A stretch of 64,000 bases of DNA. Origin: a bacterium. Lineage in GTDB: Bacteria > Vulcanimicrobiota > Vulcanimicrobiia > Vulcanimicrobiales > SCRA01. Both the position numbers and the translations under genes were made by a program. Positions within the stretch are counted from its first letter, which is position 1; every line of letters begins with the position of its first letter. The stretch is taken from contig SCRI01000086.1 in the NCBI GenBank assembly GCA_004298675.1, positions 62,001 to 126,000 of the forward strand, written 5' to 3'. The notes below the pieces were generated by a model. That model made no database searches and had not been told where the DNA came from. It saw nothing but the letters and a program-made list of their open reading frames with translations. Below are positions 50,846 through 60,695 of the stretch, one piece after another.

Positions 50846-52858
50846 CTAGCGGCGCGCCAGGCCGGCTACGAGCGCGGCGCCGCGCTCGGCGACCTGGGCG
50901 GGCGTGAAGCCGAAATGCTCGGCCAACGCTGCCAGCGGCGCGGACTCACCGAACGTGTGCATGCCCACGCAGGCGCCGTGGTCGCCCACCCAACGGCTCC
51001 AACCCAGCGTCGCGGCGGCCTCCACGGCAAGGCGCGCGCCCGCTGCAGGTGGGAGCACCTCGTCGCGGTAGCGCTGCTCTTGGCGCTCGAAGAGCTCCCA
51101 AGAAGGCATCGAAACCACGCGCGTGCCGATGCCGCGCTGCTCCAGGATGTCGCGCGCGCGCAGGCAGAGCGAGACCTCTGAGCCCGTCGCGATGAGGATC
51201 AGATCGAGCTCTCCGCTGCTCTCCGCAAGCACGTAGGCACCGCGCTCGACCGGCGCCCCTGCCGTGGCCGCCAGCACCGGGAGCTTTTGGCGCGTGAGGA
51301 CGATGGCAGTGGGGCCGCCGCGGTCGCGCAGCGCGTGCAGCCAGGACGCCGCCGTCTCGTTGGCGTCGGCCGGCCGCAGCACGGTGAGGCCTGGCACCGC
51401 ACGCAGCGCCGCAAGATGTTCGATCGGCTGGTGCGTCGGTCCGTCTTCTCCCAGGAGTATGGAGTCGTGGGTGAAGACGAAGACGACGTGCAGCTTGCTG
51501 AGCGCGGCGAGGCGGATGGCGGGCTTCATGTAGTCGGAGAAGGTCATGAACGTCGCCGTGAACGGCAGGATCGCACCATGCGCCGCCAAGCCGTTGGCGC
51601 CGGCGCCCATCGCATGCTCGCGAATGCCCCAATGGATGTTGCGTCCCTGGGGCGTCGCGCGTTGGAAATCGCCCAGGCCCTTGAGGTACGTCTTGGTCGA
51701 GGGGTCTAGATCGGCGCTGCCGCCGGTCAGCTCGGGGAGTTGGGCTGCCAGCGCGTTCATGACGCTACTCCCGGCATCGCGCGTGGCCATCTCGCCCCCA
51801 TCCGCTGAGAACGCCGGCAACAGCGTCGCCAAGCCGTCCGGTAGCTCACCCGCGATCATCCGGCGCAGCTCCGCGGCCTCGGCTGGATAGGCCGCGGCGT
51901 AGCGCTCAAAGCGCGTGTTCCAATCCGCCTCCGTCTCCCGCCCGCGCTCGAGCGCGCCACGGAAGTAAGCCAGGCTCTCCTCCGGCACGAAGAACGGCGG
52001 ATAGAGCGGCCAGCCCAGCGCCTCCTTCGTCTTCTCGGCGTTCTCCTTGCCTAGTGGCTCGCCGTGCGATTTGGACGTGTCGGCCACTGGCGAGCCGTAG
52101 CCGATCGTGGTGCGCACGACGATCAGCGAGGGGCGATCCTCGACGCGGCGCGCGCGCTCGACGGCGTCGGCCAAGATTTCGACGTCGTAGGCTTCATTGT
52201 GTCCCACGAACTGAACGTGCCAACCCAGCGCTTCGTACTTCGGCGCTACCCCCTCGGTGTAGGTGACGTCGGTGGCGGCGGCAAGCGAGACGTGGTTGTC
52301 GTCGTACAGGTAGATGAGTTTGCCGAGGCCGAGGTGCCCTGCCACCGAGGCCGCCTCTTGCGAGACGCCCTCCATCATGTCGCCGTCGCTGACGATGGCG
52401 TAGGTGTAGTGATCGATGATGGTGTGGCCGGGGCGATTGTAGCGCGCCGCCAAGTTCGCCTCCGCGATCGCCATGCCCACGCCATTGGCGAAACCTTGGC
52501 CCAGCGGCCCCGTGGTGACTTCGATACCGGGGGCTATGCCACGCTCGGGATGGCCCGGAGTGCGGCTTCCCAGCTGGCGGAAGGCGCGCAGATCATCGAG
52601 CTCCAGGCCGTAGCCGGTCAAGTAGAGCAGCGCGTAGAGGAGCATGGAGCCGTGGCCCGCCGAGAGCACGAAACGGTCGCGATCGAACCAGTTGGGATTG
52701 GCGGGGTTGTGCTTGAGGTGGCGCGTCCACAGGGCGTAGGCCATTCCCGCCGCGCCCAGCGGCAGGCCGGGGTGCCCGGACTTCGCCTTCTCGATGGCGT
52801 CGACGCAGAGGAAGCGGATCGTGTTGATGTTCAGGTCGTCGGCTGGCGTGTTCGGCAT
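50846..52858 (-). CDS. tkt: transketolase
   Basis: [80 protein letters not shown]. Confidence 0.97.
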   Translation of the reverse strand: MPNTPADDLNINTIRFLCVDAIEKAKSGHPGLPLGAAGMAYALWTRHLKHNPANPNWFDRDRFVLSAGHGSMLLYALLYLTGYGLELDDLRAFRQLGSRTPGHPERGIAPGIEVTTGPLGQGFANGVGMAIAEANLAARYNRPGHTIIDHYTYAIVSDGDMMEGVSQEAASVAGHLGLGKLIYLYDDNHVSLAAATDVTYTEGVAPKYEALGWHVQFVGHNEAYDVEILADAVERARRVEDRPSLIVVRTTIGYGSPVADTSKSHGEPLGKENAEKTKEALGWPLYPPFFVPEESLAYFRGALERGRETEADWNTRFERYAAAYPAEAAELRRMIAGELPDGLATLLPAFSADGGEMATRDAGSSVMNALAAQLPELTGGSADLDPSTKTYLKGLGDFQRATPQGRNIHWGIREHAMGAGANGLAAHGAILPFTATFMTFSDYMKPAIRLAALSKLHVVFVFTHDSILLGEDGPTHQPIEHLAALRAVPGLTVLRPADANETAASWLHALRDRGGPTAIVLTRQKLPVLAATAGAPVERGAYVLAESSGELDLILIATGSEVSLCLRARDILEQRGIGTRVVSMPSWELFERQEQRYRDEVLPPAAGARLAVEAAATLGWSRWVGDHGACVGMHTFGESAPLAALAEHFGFTPAQVAERGAALVAGLARR

Positions 52859-52949
52859 GGTCCCGGATGTTCTGGAGTCGTACCCATCTTTCCGTCTCAC
52901 AGCCCGCCGCCAGGTATCGTGACGCGCTGCACGCGAACCCGGGGACGCT

Positions 52950-53774
52950 ATGGATCTCAGTGAACTCGAGGGCGCTGTAACGCGCCTTACTGCCGATCGC
53001 GCCGCCGTGCGCAGTCCCGAGGGACACGCCATCGACGAGATCGTCGATCTGCTGGACCGCGGAGTCTTGCGCGTCTGCGAGCCGGGCCCGCGAGGCTGGG
53101 TCACGCACGCGTGGGTGAAGCAGGCCATCCTGCTCTACTTTGCGCGTCACGACAGCCGCGAGCTGCGCGATCCGCAGACAGAGCTGACCTTCTACGACAA
53201 AGTTCCGACCAAGCGCAACTATGCCGAGCTGGGCGTGCGCTGCGTGCCTCCAGGCGTGGCACGCTACGGCTCGTTCTTGGCACGCGGCTCGATCCTCATG
53301 CCGGGCTTCGTGAACATCGGCGCATACGTCGACGAAGGCACGATGGTCGACACCTGGGCCACGGTGGGCTCGTGCGCGCAGATCGGCAAAGGCGTGCATC
53401 TCTCCGGAGGCGTGGGCATCGGCGGCGTACTGGAGCCCGCGCAGGCACAGCCGGTGATCGTGGAGGACGGCTGCTTCATCGGCTCGCGCGCCATCGTCGT
53501 GGAGGGTGTGGTGGTAGAGCACGAGGCCGTCCTGGGCGCCAACGTCGTCTTGACCGCATCGACGCCGATCGTCAACGTCACCGGCTCCGCGCCCGTCGTT
53601 ACGCGCGGACGGATTCCCGCGCGCAGCGTCGTCATCCCGGGCACCATGCCCAAGCGCTTCACCGCCGGAGAGTTTCAGGTGCCCTGCGCGCTCATCATCG
53701 GCCAGCGCCAAGAGTCGACGGACCGCAAGACCTCGCTCAACGCCGCCTTACGCGACTTCGGCGTCAGCGCCTAA
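52950..53774 (+). CDS. dapD: 2,3,4,5-tetrahydropyridine-2,6-dicarboxylate N-succinyltransferase
   Basis: [87 protein letters not shown]. Confidence 0.97.
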   Translation: MDLSELEGAVTRLTADRAAVRSPEGHAIDEIVDLLDRGVLRVCEPGPRGWVTHAWVKQAILLYFARHDSRELRDPQTELTFYDKVPTKRNYAELGVRCVPPGVARYGSFLARGSILMPGFVNIGAYVDEGTMVDTWATVGSCAQIGKGVHLSGGVGIGGVLEPAQAQPVIVEDGCFIGSRAIVVEGVVVEHEAVLGANVVLTASTPIVNVTGSAPVVTRGRIPARSVVIPGTMPKRFTAGEFQVPCALIIGQRQESTDRKTSLNAALRDFGVSA

Positions 53775-53786
53775 CGTAGCGCCTTT

Positions 53787-53923
53787 GGCGGGGGCAGGGC
53801 GACACCTCGCTCCGGGACCGCGGCTCGCACATCCTGTGCGACCGCTTAGTTCCGCGCGCTTCCGGCCCTCCAGGCCTCGCGCGCTGCATAAGTCCCTGCG
53901 CGAGGAATCGCCCCGCCCCCGCC
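53787..53923. other. structured intergenic element (long imperfect palindrome with internal hairpins)
   Basis: Closing stem ggcgggggcagggcga (53787-53802) / tcgccccgcccccgcc (53908-53923), one mismatch; inner hairpin tcgcac-atcct-gtgcga. Confidence 0.55.
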
Positions 53924-53942
53924 GCGAGCATTGTTCTCGGCG

Positions 53943-54740
53943 TTAGTGCGCCGACCAGCCTCCGTCGATGGGGATGGCCGCGCCGGTGATGGACTTGGCG
54001 CCATCGGAGCAGAGGAACGCCGCCAGGTGGCCGATCTCCGAGGGGTCGATCATCTTCTTGGTGGGCATGGCGTAGAGGAAGGCCTTCTCCAGCACCTGCT
54101 CGTCGCTGAGGTCTTTGCCGTAGGCTTCGCGCAGCTCGGGGAGCTGGTTGCGGATGATGTCGGTCATCACGGCGCCGGGGCAGATCGCGTTGACGGTGAT
54201 GCCGGACTCCGCGCCCTCGAGCGCGGCCGCCTTCGTCAAACCGACGACACCGTGCTTGGCGGCGATGTAGGCGGGCTTGAACGGCGAGGCCACGAGTCCG
54301 TGGACGCTGGAGATGTTCACGATGCGCCCGCGCTTACGCTGCACCAAGTAGGGCCACGCGGCTTTGGTGACGTGGAAGATGCCGTTGAGGTCGATGTCGA
54401 CCACGAAGTCCCACTTGTCTTCAGGGAAATCGGCCAGCGGCGTGACGAATTGCACGCCGGCATTGTTGACGACGTGGTCGAGCGCGCCCAGGTCCTTGAC
54501 GACGCCGGCGCAGAGTGCCTTCATCTCCTCCGCCTTGCGCACGTCGCCGGCGTAGCCGCGGGCGCGCACGCCGTGCGCCGCCGCCAGCTCTTTGGCCGTC
54601 TCTTCCGCTTGCGCGAGGTCGAGGTCGACGATCGCGAGATCCGACCCCTCCTGCGCGAGTGCGGCGGCGATGGCGCGTCCAATTCCCCGGCTCCCGCCGG
54701 TCACCAGCGTTACGCGCCCGTGCGCGTCAAGTGCGGACAT
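53943..54740 (-). CDS. 3-hydroxybutyrate dehydrogenase (SDR)
   Basis: VTGGSRGIGRAIAAALAQEG, VNNAGVQFVTPLADFPEDKWDFVVDIDLNGIFHVTKAAWP, SSVHGLVASPFKPAYIAAKHGV; AGGAGGT upstream. Confidence 0.9.
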   Translation of the reverse strand: MSALDAHGRVTLVTGGSRGIGRAIAAALAQEGSDLAIVDLDLAQAEETAKELAAAHGVRARGYAGDVRKAEEMKALCAGVVKDLGALDHVVNNAGVQFVTPLADFPEDKWDFVVDIDLNGIFHVTKAAWPYLVQRKRGRIVNISSVHGLVASPFKPAYIAAKHGVVGLTKAAALEGAESGITVNAICPGAVMTDIIRNQLPELREAYGKDLSDEQVLEKAFLYAMPTKKMIDPSEIGHLAAFLCSDGAKSITGAAIPIDGGWSAH

Positions 54741-54747
54741 TCCGTTA

Positions 54748-55065
54748 CCTCCTCCTTGCCTCTCCGCAGGCCAGACGTTCGCGCAGCGATGCCAAGACCA
54801 GCGAGAGTGCGTCGAAAAAATCATCGGGGCGGGGCGTGATCGCCGTCCAACGCTCGGCGTAGGCCGCCAAGTTGGTGTTGAAGGCGCCGTCACGGGGATC
54901 GCTCAACCACGCTGCGACGGTCTCCGGAAGCCTGCGTAAGAGGGCTTGTGCGGCGGGAACGTCCTGCCGCTCGCGCTCCGCGTCGAGGCTGTCGAGTATC
55001 GCTACGAGAGCGTGTTGGGGGTCGATGGCTGCAACGGCTCGGCGCCGCCTCCTTGAATGAGGCGG
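54748..55065 (-). pseudogene. coding-like open frame without in-frame ATG/GTG/TTG start at expected place
   Basis: 106 codons open, peptide AIDPQHALVAILDSLDAERERQDVPAAQALLRRLPETVAAWLSDPRDGAFNTNLAAYAERWTAITPRPDDFFDALSLVLASLRERLACGEARRR. Confidence 0.35.
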
Positions 55066-55099
55066 TTACGCTGGAGGGGGTGCGGCTCCCTTCGCCGCG

Positions 55100-55576
55100 T
55101 TAGGAGGCGTGCTCTTCAGCGATAGGGATGCGCTTGATGAGGCGCACGACGTTGCCCGCGCGGCGATGTTCGTAGTGCACCTCGTCCATCAATTCGCGCA
55201 TGAGGAAAATGCCGAAGCCGCGGGGGGTGTGGTACTCCTCGTCCGGGCGCGTCCCATGGCGGCCGAAATCGAAGGCGGCGCCGGAGTCGACGACCTCCAC
55301 GACGAGATGACCGTCATCGGTGCGGCGGATGCGCAGGATGATCTTGCGGCTGCCGCGGCCCACGCGGCGGCCATGCTCGACGGCGTTGGCAAGCGCCTCA
55401 CCAACGGCAAACTCAACATCGGCCGATGTCTGAGCGTCGGCGCCGAGGTGGCGGCTCATTGCAACGATCCAATGTCGGGCTGTGCTGACGAATTCGGGAC
55501 GGTTGGGGATCTCGCCCCGCCAAGACGGCGTCGTTTTCACCTCTCCCAGCATTGCTTGTTGACTCTTTCCCATCAT
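55100..55576 (-). CDS. anti-sigma regulatory factor (RsbW-like histidine kinase-type ATPase)
   Basis: DVEFAVGEALANAVEHGRR, VEVVDSGAAFDF, RGFGIFLMRELMDEVHYEH. Confidence 0.9.
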   Translation of the reverse strand: MMGKSQQAMLGEVKTTPSWRGEIPNRPEFVSTARHWIVAMSRHLGADAQTSADVEFAVGEALANAVEHGRRVGRGSRKIILRIRRTDDGHLVVEVVDSGAAFDFGRHGTRPDEEYHTPRGFGIFLMRELMDEVHYEHRRAGNVVRLIKRIPIAEEHAS

Positions 55577-55615
55577 CGGCGAAGATATATCAAGACTTCA
55601 CCCGAACGGGTGCGC

Positions 55616-56128
55616 ATGCTGTTCGGCTTACCTCCTCCGCCACCGGCCGTTGTAGCAAGCGTCCGCACGCCACGCGCGACGATCCCCGCGGGCACCGTTA
55701 TCGCAGTGGCTCTCGCTGAAACCGTGGATTCCGCAACGGCAAAACCAGGGCAATTCTTTCGCTTTGAAACGATCGAGCCGCTGACGATCGGCGGCCGGAC
55801 CGTGCTGCCGGCGCACACTCCGGGCGTTGGGATCGTCTCCGATGCCCAGGCCGCCGGCCCCCATAGCCACCCGGGATCGCTGCTGTTGGAGGCGCGTTAT
55901 CTACGGCTCCCCAGTCAACAGCTATTGCAAGTTACCGTCGACCGGAATGTCAGCGACCTACGTCGCAAGGGCGCGGATCCCCAGCTCCCATTCTATACGA
56001 GTTATCTCCCTATACCGTCGCTGGGATTGATCACCAGGGCGTACGACTACGTGCTCAACGGAAAAAACGTCGTGCTTCCAAGCGGCACGGTCTTCATCGT
56101 CGTATCGATTCAGAGCGCCCAAGCTTAG
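55616..56128 (+). CDS. hypothetical protein
   Basis: 170 aa, ATIPAGTVIAVALAETVDSATAKPGQFFRFETIEPLTIGGRTVLPAHTPG; TrbI/SAF-like 'avoid-fixed-cost' beta region possible but not assignable. Confidence 0.6.
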   Translation: MLFGLPPPPPAVVASVRTPRATIPAGTVIAVALAETVDSATAKPGQFFRFETIEPLTIGGRTVLPAHTPGVGIVSDAQAAGPHSHPGSLLLEARYLRLPSQQLLQVTVDRNVSDLRRKGADPQLPFYTSYLPIPSLGLITRAYDYVLNGKNVVLPSGTVFIVVSIQSAQA

Positions 56129-56997
56129 AGGTAGACGTCGGTGGCCTGCAGACCTTGCAGGCCGCCGTAGTAGGCAGCGGCGGCGGTCAGGGCCTCCAGC
56201 GGCAGGAGGCCGATCAGCTCGCCGCCGATGATGCGCCCGCCCGCGCGCGCAACCTGGCGGCGCGCGAGCTCTATCACGCGGTGCAGCGGCGTGGCCGTGG
56301 CGTCGGTGAGATTGAACGAGAGCTGGATCTGCCCGCCATCCAACGGGAACGCAAGGACTTTGAGCGTCGCGAGGCCGCCGTCGCGCCCCCGCATGCGCCG
56401 CGCGATCGCGTGAGCCGCGTCCAGGTCGATGCCTTCCGCGACGAGGTTCCAGGCAATCAGCGGGCGGCGCGCGCCGACCGCCACGGCCCCCGCGCTGGGA
56501 TGCGGCGACGCCGCACCGACGTCGGGTGCGCCGTCCGGCTCGCGCATGCGCGCGCCGAGCGCCTCGAAGCCGGCGTTGCGCACGCGCGCCAGATCGCGCC
56601 GCTCGGGACGCAGGGCGGCGTCTTCATACAGATAACAGGGCAGGCGCAGCTCGTCCCACAGACGTTGTGCGGTCGAACGCGCCAGATCGACCGCGGCGCT
56701 CATCTCGGCGTCGCGCAGCGGCACGAACGGCAGGACGTCGAGTGCGCCGATGCGCGGATGGAGGCCACGATGGGAGCGCAGATCGATGCGCTCCACCGCC
56801 ACGCGCGCCAGCGCGAGCGCGGCCTCGGAGAGTTCGGTAGCCGTGCCAACCAGCGTGAGCACGCAGCGGTTGTGCTTGCCGTCGGCGGTTCGATCGATCA
56901 CGCGCGCCCCGGCGCGCGACGCGGCCTCGACGAGGGCATCGACGATCCGTGCATCGCGCCCTTCGGAGAAGTTGGGAATGCACTCGAAGAGCGCCAT
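56125..56997 (-). CDS. ftcD: glutamate formimidoyltransferase
   Basis: FECIPNFSEGRDARIVDALV, DRTADGKHNRCVLTLVG, RSHRGLHPRIGALDVLPFVPL, VQLSFN-type motif IQLSFNLTD. Confidence 0.93.
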   Translation of the reverse strand: MALFECIPNFSEGRDARIVDALVEAASRAGARVIDRTADGKHNRCVLTLVGTATELSEAALALARVAVERIDLRSHRGLHPRIGALDVLPFVPLRDAEMSAAVDLARSTAQRLWDELRLPCYLYEDAALRPERRDLARVRNAGFEALGARMREPDGAPDVGAASPHPSAGAVAVGARRPLIAWNLVAEGIDLDAAHAIARRMRGRDGGLATLKVLAFPLDGGQIQLSFNLTDATATPLHRVIELARRQVARAGGRIIGGELIGLLPLEALTAAAAYYGGLQGLQATDVYL

Positions 56998-57002
56998 CGC
57001 TG

Positions 57003-58361
57003 CTAGAGATCGAGGGCGGCGTTGACGGCCGCGCCGATCTCGTCGACGGGGATCACGCGCATGCCCTTGGGTGCCGCCGCGGCGCTTACCACCGCGGGGA
57101 CCACGGCCAGGCGAAAGCCCAAGCGCGCCGCCTCCGCCAACCGCCGCTCGCTCTGCGCCACGCCGCGTATTTCACCGGAGAGGCCGAGCTCGCCGAAGGC
57201 TACCAGATCGTGAGGGAGCGCCGCGTTGCGGTGGGCCGATGCCACCGCCAACGCCAATGCGACGTCGGCAGCGGGCTCGCCGACACGCAAGCCGCCCGCG
57301 ACGCTGGCGTAGACGTCCTGTCCGCCGACGAGCAAGCCCGCGCGTTTCTCGAGCACCGCCAGCACGATGGCGAGACGATTGGCGTCGAGGCTGGAGGCCA
57401 AGCGCCGGGGCGTGCCGTAGGCGGCGCCGGCCAACAGCGCCTGCACTTCCAAGAGTATCGGGCGGCTGCCCACGACCGCGGGGACGACGCAGGAACCACT
57501 CGCGCGCGCCGCGCGCCCTTCGAGGAAACGTTTTGAAGGCTCGGCGATCTCGCGTAATCCCTGTGGCCCCATGGCGAAGACGCAGACCTCGTCGACGGAG
57601 CCGAAGCGGTTCTTGTACGAGCGCAAGACACGCAGCCCCGCGCCGCCGTCGCCTTCAAAGTAGAGCACGGTGTCGACCAGATGCTCGAGCAGGCGTGGAC
57701 CGGCGATCGCTCCGTCTTTGGTGACGTGGCCGACGACGAACGTCGCGCACTCCGTGCGCTTCGCGAAGCGCTGCAGCGCCTGCGCGCACTCCCGCACCTG
57801 CGCCACGCTACCGATGCCCGACTCGCACGTCTCCAGATACACCGTCTGGATGGAGTCCACGACCAGCACGCGCGCGCCCGCGCGCTCGATCTCCTCCAGC
57901 GCCGGCTCCAGATTCGCGGCGGCAAGGAGCAGCACGTCGCCGGCGGTACCCAAGCGCTCCGCGCGCAGTTTGGTCTGCGCGGCCGACTCTTCGCCGCTGA
58001 GGTAGACCACGGGACCGGCGCGCTGCGCCAAGCGCGCAAGGACGTCGAGCAGCAGCGTGGACTTACCGACGCCGGGCTCTCCGCCGATCAGGATCACGCT
58101 TCCCGGCACGACGCCGCCGCCTAACACGTTGTCGAATTCGCGCAGCCCGGTGGAGATCCGGTCTTCGGCGCCCGCTTCGACCTCGCGTAAGGGAACCAGC
58201 GCCGGGGCCTGCGCAAGCCGCGCGGTGCGACGAGCTGGAGCAGGGGCCGGTGCCTCGGCAAACGTGTTCCAACCCTCGCAGCCCGGGCAGCGCCCGCGCC
58301 AACGAACCGATTCGAATCCACAGGATGAACAGAAGAAGAGCGTCTTGGCGGCCTTGGCCAT
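57003..58361 (-). CDS. radA: DNA repair protein RadA
   Basis: Zinc finger CSSCGFESVRWRGRCPGCEGWNTF, GGEPGVGKSTLLLDV, KNRFGSVDEVCVFAM, C-terminal Lon-like region. Confidence 0.96.
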   Translation of the reverse strand: MAKAAKTLFFCSSCGFESVRWRGRCPGCEGWNTFAEAPAPAPARRTARLAQAPALVPLREVEAGAEDRISTGLREFDNVLGGGVVPGSVILIGGEPGVGKSTLLLDVLARLAQRAGPVVYLSGEESAAQTKLRAERLGTAGDVLLLAAANLEPALEEIERAGARVLVVDSIQTVYLETCESGIGSVAQVRECAQALQRFAKRTECATFVVGHVTKDGAIAGPRLLEHLVDTVLYFEGDGGAGLRVLRSYKNRFGSVDEVCVFAMGPQGLREIAEPSKRFLEGRAARASGSCVVPAVVGSRPILLEVQALLAGAAYGTPRRLASSLDANRLAIVLAVLEKRAGLLVGGQDVYASVAGGLRVGEPAADVALALAVASAHRNAALPHDLVAFGELGLSGEIRGVAQSERRLAEAARLGFRLAVVPAVVSAAAAPKGMRVIPVDEIGAAVNAALDL

Positions 58362-58421
58362 CACGGCGGCGATTCGGTGCAGCCAGGGGGTGCGCCTGTG
58401 CATGCGCGAAGCCAACGCCCC

Positions 58422-59108
58422 GTGACGCTCCCGCATATCGCCATCGACGGCCCCGTGGCTAGCGGTAAATCGACCGTAGCCATGCTGGTGGCCCGGCGCC
58501 TCAATCTGCTCTACGTCGATACCGGTGCCATGTACCGCGCCGTCGCACTGGCGGCGCTGCACGACGGTGTCGAACTTCAGGATGGTGATGCGCTGGCTGC
58601 GCTGGCGCAGCACCATCGCATCGACCTCGAGCCCTTGGCCGATGCTCGCGGCTATGCCGTACGTCTCGACGGAGAGGACGTCACCGCGCGCCTCTTCGGC
58701 GGCGCGGTCACCGCGGCCGTCTCCACGGTCGCGGCGCAGCCTCAAGTCCGCCGGCTGCTGGTGCAGCGCCAGCGCGAGATCGCCGCGCAGCGCGCGGTGG
58801 TGATGGCGGGCCGTGACATCGGCAGCGTCGTGCTGCCGGATGCGCCGTTCAAGATCTTCCTCACGGCATCGGTTGAAGAGCGCGTCCGGCGCCGCTTGGC
58901 GGAACTGCGCGCGGCGGGGAGGGCGATCGACGCGGCTACGCTGCGCGAAGACGTGGAGCGGCGCGATCGCGCCGACACCGAGCGTGCCGACTCACCGCTG
59001 CTGCCGGCCCCGGGCGCGCTGGTGCTGGACTCGAGCACGCTGCAGGCCTCCGACGTCGCGGCACGCATCGTCTCCTGGGTGACTTCGAGCACCGCGGCGG
59101 AGAGCTAA
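58422..59108 (+). CDS. cmk: cytidylate kinase (GTG start proposed; alternative 58377)
   Basis: IAIDGPVASGKSTVAMLVARRLNLLYVDTGAMYRAVALAA, VMAGRDIGSVVLPDAPFKIFLTAS. Confidence 0.94.
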   Translation: MTLPHIAIDGPVASGKSTVAMLVARRLNLLYVDTGAMYRAVALAALHDGVELQDGDALAALAQHHRIDLEPLADARGYAVRLDGEDVTARLFGGAVTAAVSTVAAQPQVRRLLVQRQREIAAQRAVVMAGRDIGSVVLPDAPFKIFLTASVEERVRRRLAELRAAGRAIDAATLREDVERRDRADTERADSPLLPAPGALVLDSSTLQASDVAARIVSWVTSSTAAES

Positions 59109-59696
59109 ATGGAGGCCTACGATCTGGCGAGGTTCCTCTTGAACGTCGCCTTCCGCAGCCTCTGGCGCCTGCGCGTGGAGGGGGCCGCACGCGTACCGCG
59201 CGAGGGGCCGCTGATCCTAGCCTGCAACCACGTCTCCTACGTCGACCCACCGGTGCTCGGTTGCGCCGCGCCGCGCACGGTCTCGTACATGGCCAAGTCC
59301 GAGCTCTTCCGCGTTCCGTTGCTCGGGCCGGCGATCCGGATGGTGCGGGCCTTCCCCGTCGAGCGGGGCAAGGGCGACGTGGCGGCGATACGCACGGCCG
59401 TGAAGGTGATCGAGCGCGGAGGCTGCGTCGGAATTTTTCCGGAGGGTGGGCGCGTCAAGCGTGGCGAGGAGCGTCAGCCGCAGGCGGGCGTAGCGCTGCT
59501 GGCCTATCTCTCGGGGGCGCGCGTGGTTCCAGCGGCGATCGTGGGAAGCGATCGCGCCGTCCACTTGGGCGCGATCACCGTGCGCTTCGGCGATCCCATG
59601 GAGTTCCGGCCCGCCGGTGCAAAGGCCACGCGCGAGGAGTTGGCGGCGTTCAGTGCGGCGGTGCTCGAGCGCATCCGGGCGTTACGGGAAGGATAA
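59109..59696 (+). CDS. 1-acyl-sn-glycerol-3-phosphate acyltransferase (PlsC family)
   Basis: ILACNHVSYVDPPVLGCAAP, FPVERGKGD, VGIFPEGGRVK. Confidence 0.93.
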   Translation: MEAYDLARFLLNVAFRSLWRLRVEGAARVPREGPLILACNHVSYVDPPVLGCAAPRTVSYMAKSELFRVPLLGPAIRMVRAFPVERGKGDVAAIRTAVKVIERGGCVGIFPEGGRVKRGEERQPQAGVALLAYLSGARVVPAAIVGSDRAVHLGAITVRFGDPMEFRPAGAKATREELAAFSAAVLERIRALREG

Positions 59697-59708
59697 AGGG
59701 GGGAGCTG

Positions 59709-60695
59709 ATGAGCGTTCCATCGCCTGTGTTGGCGAGATTCGAGGAGCAGCTGGGGCGTTGGCTCTCCCGCTTCGGCGGCGATTCCCCCGTCTACGAGAT
59801 GGTGGCGTATCATTTCGATCTCGCCGGCGCCGGGCAGCGCGGCAAGCGACTGCGCCCGCAACTCTGTCTGTTGGTGGCGGAGGCGGAGGGCGCGCGCGTG
59901 GAGGCGGCGTTCGATGCCGCGGTCGCCGTCGAGCTGCTGCACAACTTCTCGCTCATCCACGACGACATCGAGGACAACGATCGGCTGCGTCATGGGCGCG
60001 CGACCGTCTGGGCGCGCTACGGCGTGGGACATGGGATCAACGCCGGCGACGCGCTGTGCTCGATGGCCTACCTCGCCTTGCTGGAGAACGCGGCGCGATT
60101 GCCTGAAGAACGCGTCATCGTGATGTCGCGGCTGCTGCACGAGGCGCAGTTGCAGATGTGCGCGGGGCAGGCGTTGGACATGGCGTTCGAGACCGCGCCG
60201 GCCGTCGATCCCGGCGCGTACCTGCAAATGATCGAAGGGAAGACCGCCGCGCTCTTTCGCGCGACGGCGCGCATGGGCGCGGTTGCCGCCGGCGCGGCGG
60301 TGGAACGGGTGGACGCGTACGGTGAGATGGCGCGGCGCTATGGTCTAGCCTTTCAGATCCAAGACGATCTCCTAGGTATCTGGGGGCGCTCTGAGGAGAC
60401 CGGAAAACCGAGCCTGGCCGACCTGCGCAAGCGCAAGTGGACCTATCCCGTGGTTTGGGGGATTGCCGCGGGCGCGGGCGCGGTGGAGGCACTCTACCGC
60501 ACGGGCGCCGGTCTCGATCAGGGGCAGGCCGAGCAGGCACGCTTGACGTTGGAGCGCGCTGGCGCGCGTGAGGCCGCACAGGCGGCTCTCGATCGCTATC
60601 TGGGCGAAGCGGAGGCCATCGCGCGTGAATGTGGCCTCGACCGTGACGGCGCCGTGCGTACCTTTCTGGCGCAAGGCGGACGCCGCAGCGCATGA
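59709..60695 (+). CDS. polyprenyl synthetase family protein
   Basis: GKRLRPQLCLLVAEAEG, LLHNFSLIHDDIEDNDRLRHGRATVW, FQIQDDLLGIWG. Confidence 0.93.
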   Translation: MSVPSPVLARFEEQLGRWLSRFGGDSPVYEMVAYHFDLAGAGQRGKRLRPQLCLLVAEAEGARVEAAFDAAVAVELLHNFSLIHDDIEDNDRLRHGRATVWARYGVGHGINAGDALCSMAYLALLENAARLPEERVIVMSRLLHEAQLQMCAGQALDMAFETAPAVDPGAYLQMIEGKTAALFRATARMGAVAAGAAVERVDAYGEMARRYGLAFQIQDDLLGIWGRSEETGKPSLADLRKRKWTYPVVWGIAAGAGAVEALYRTGAGLDQGQAEQARLTLERAGAREAAQAALDRYLGEAEAIARECGLDRDGAVRTFLAQGGRRSA

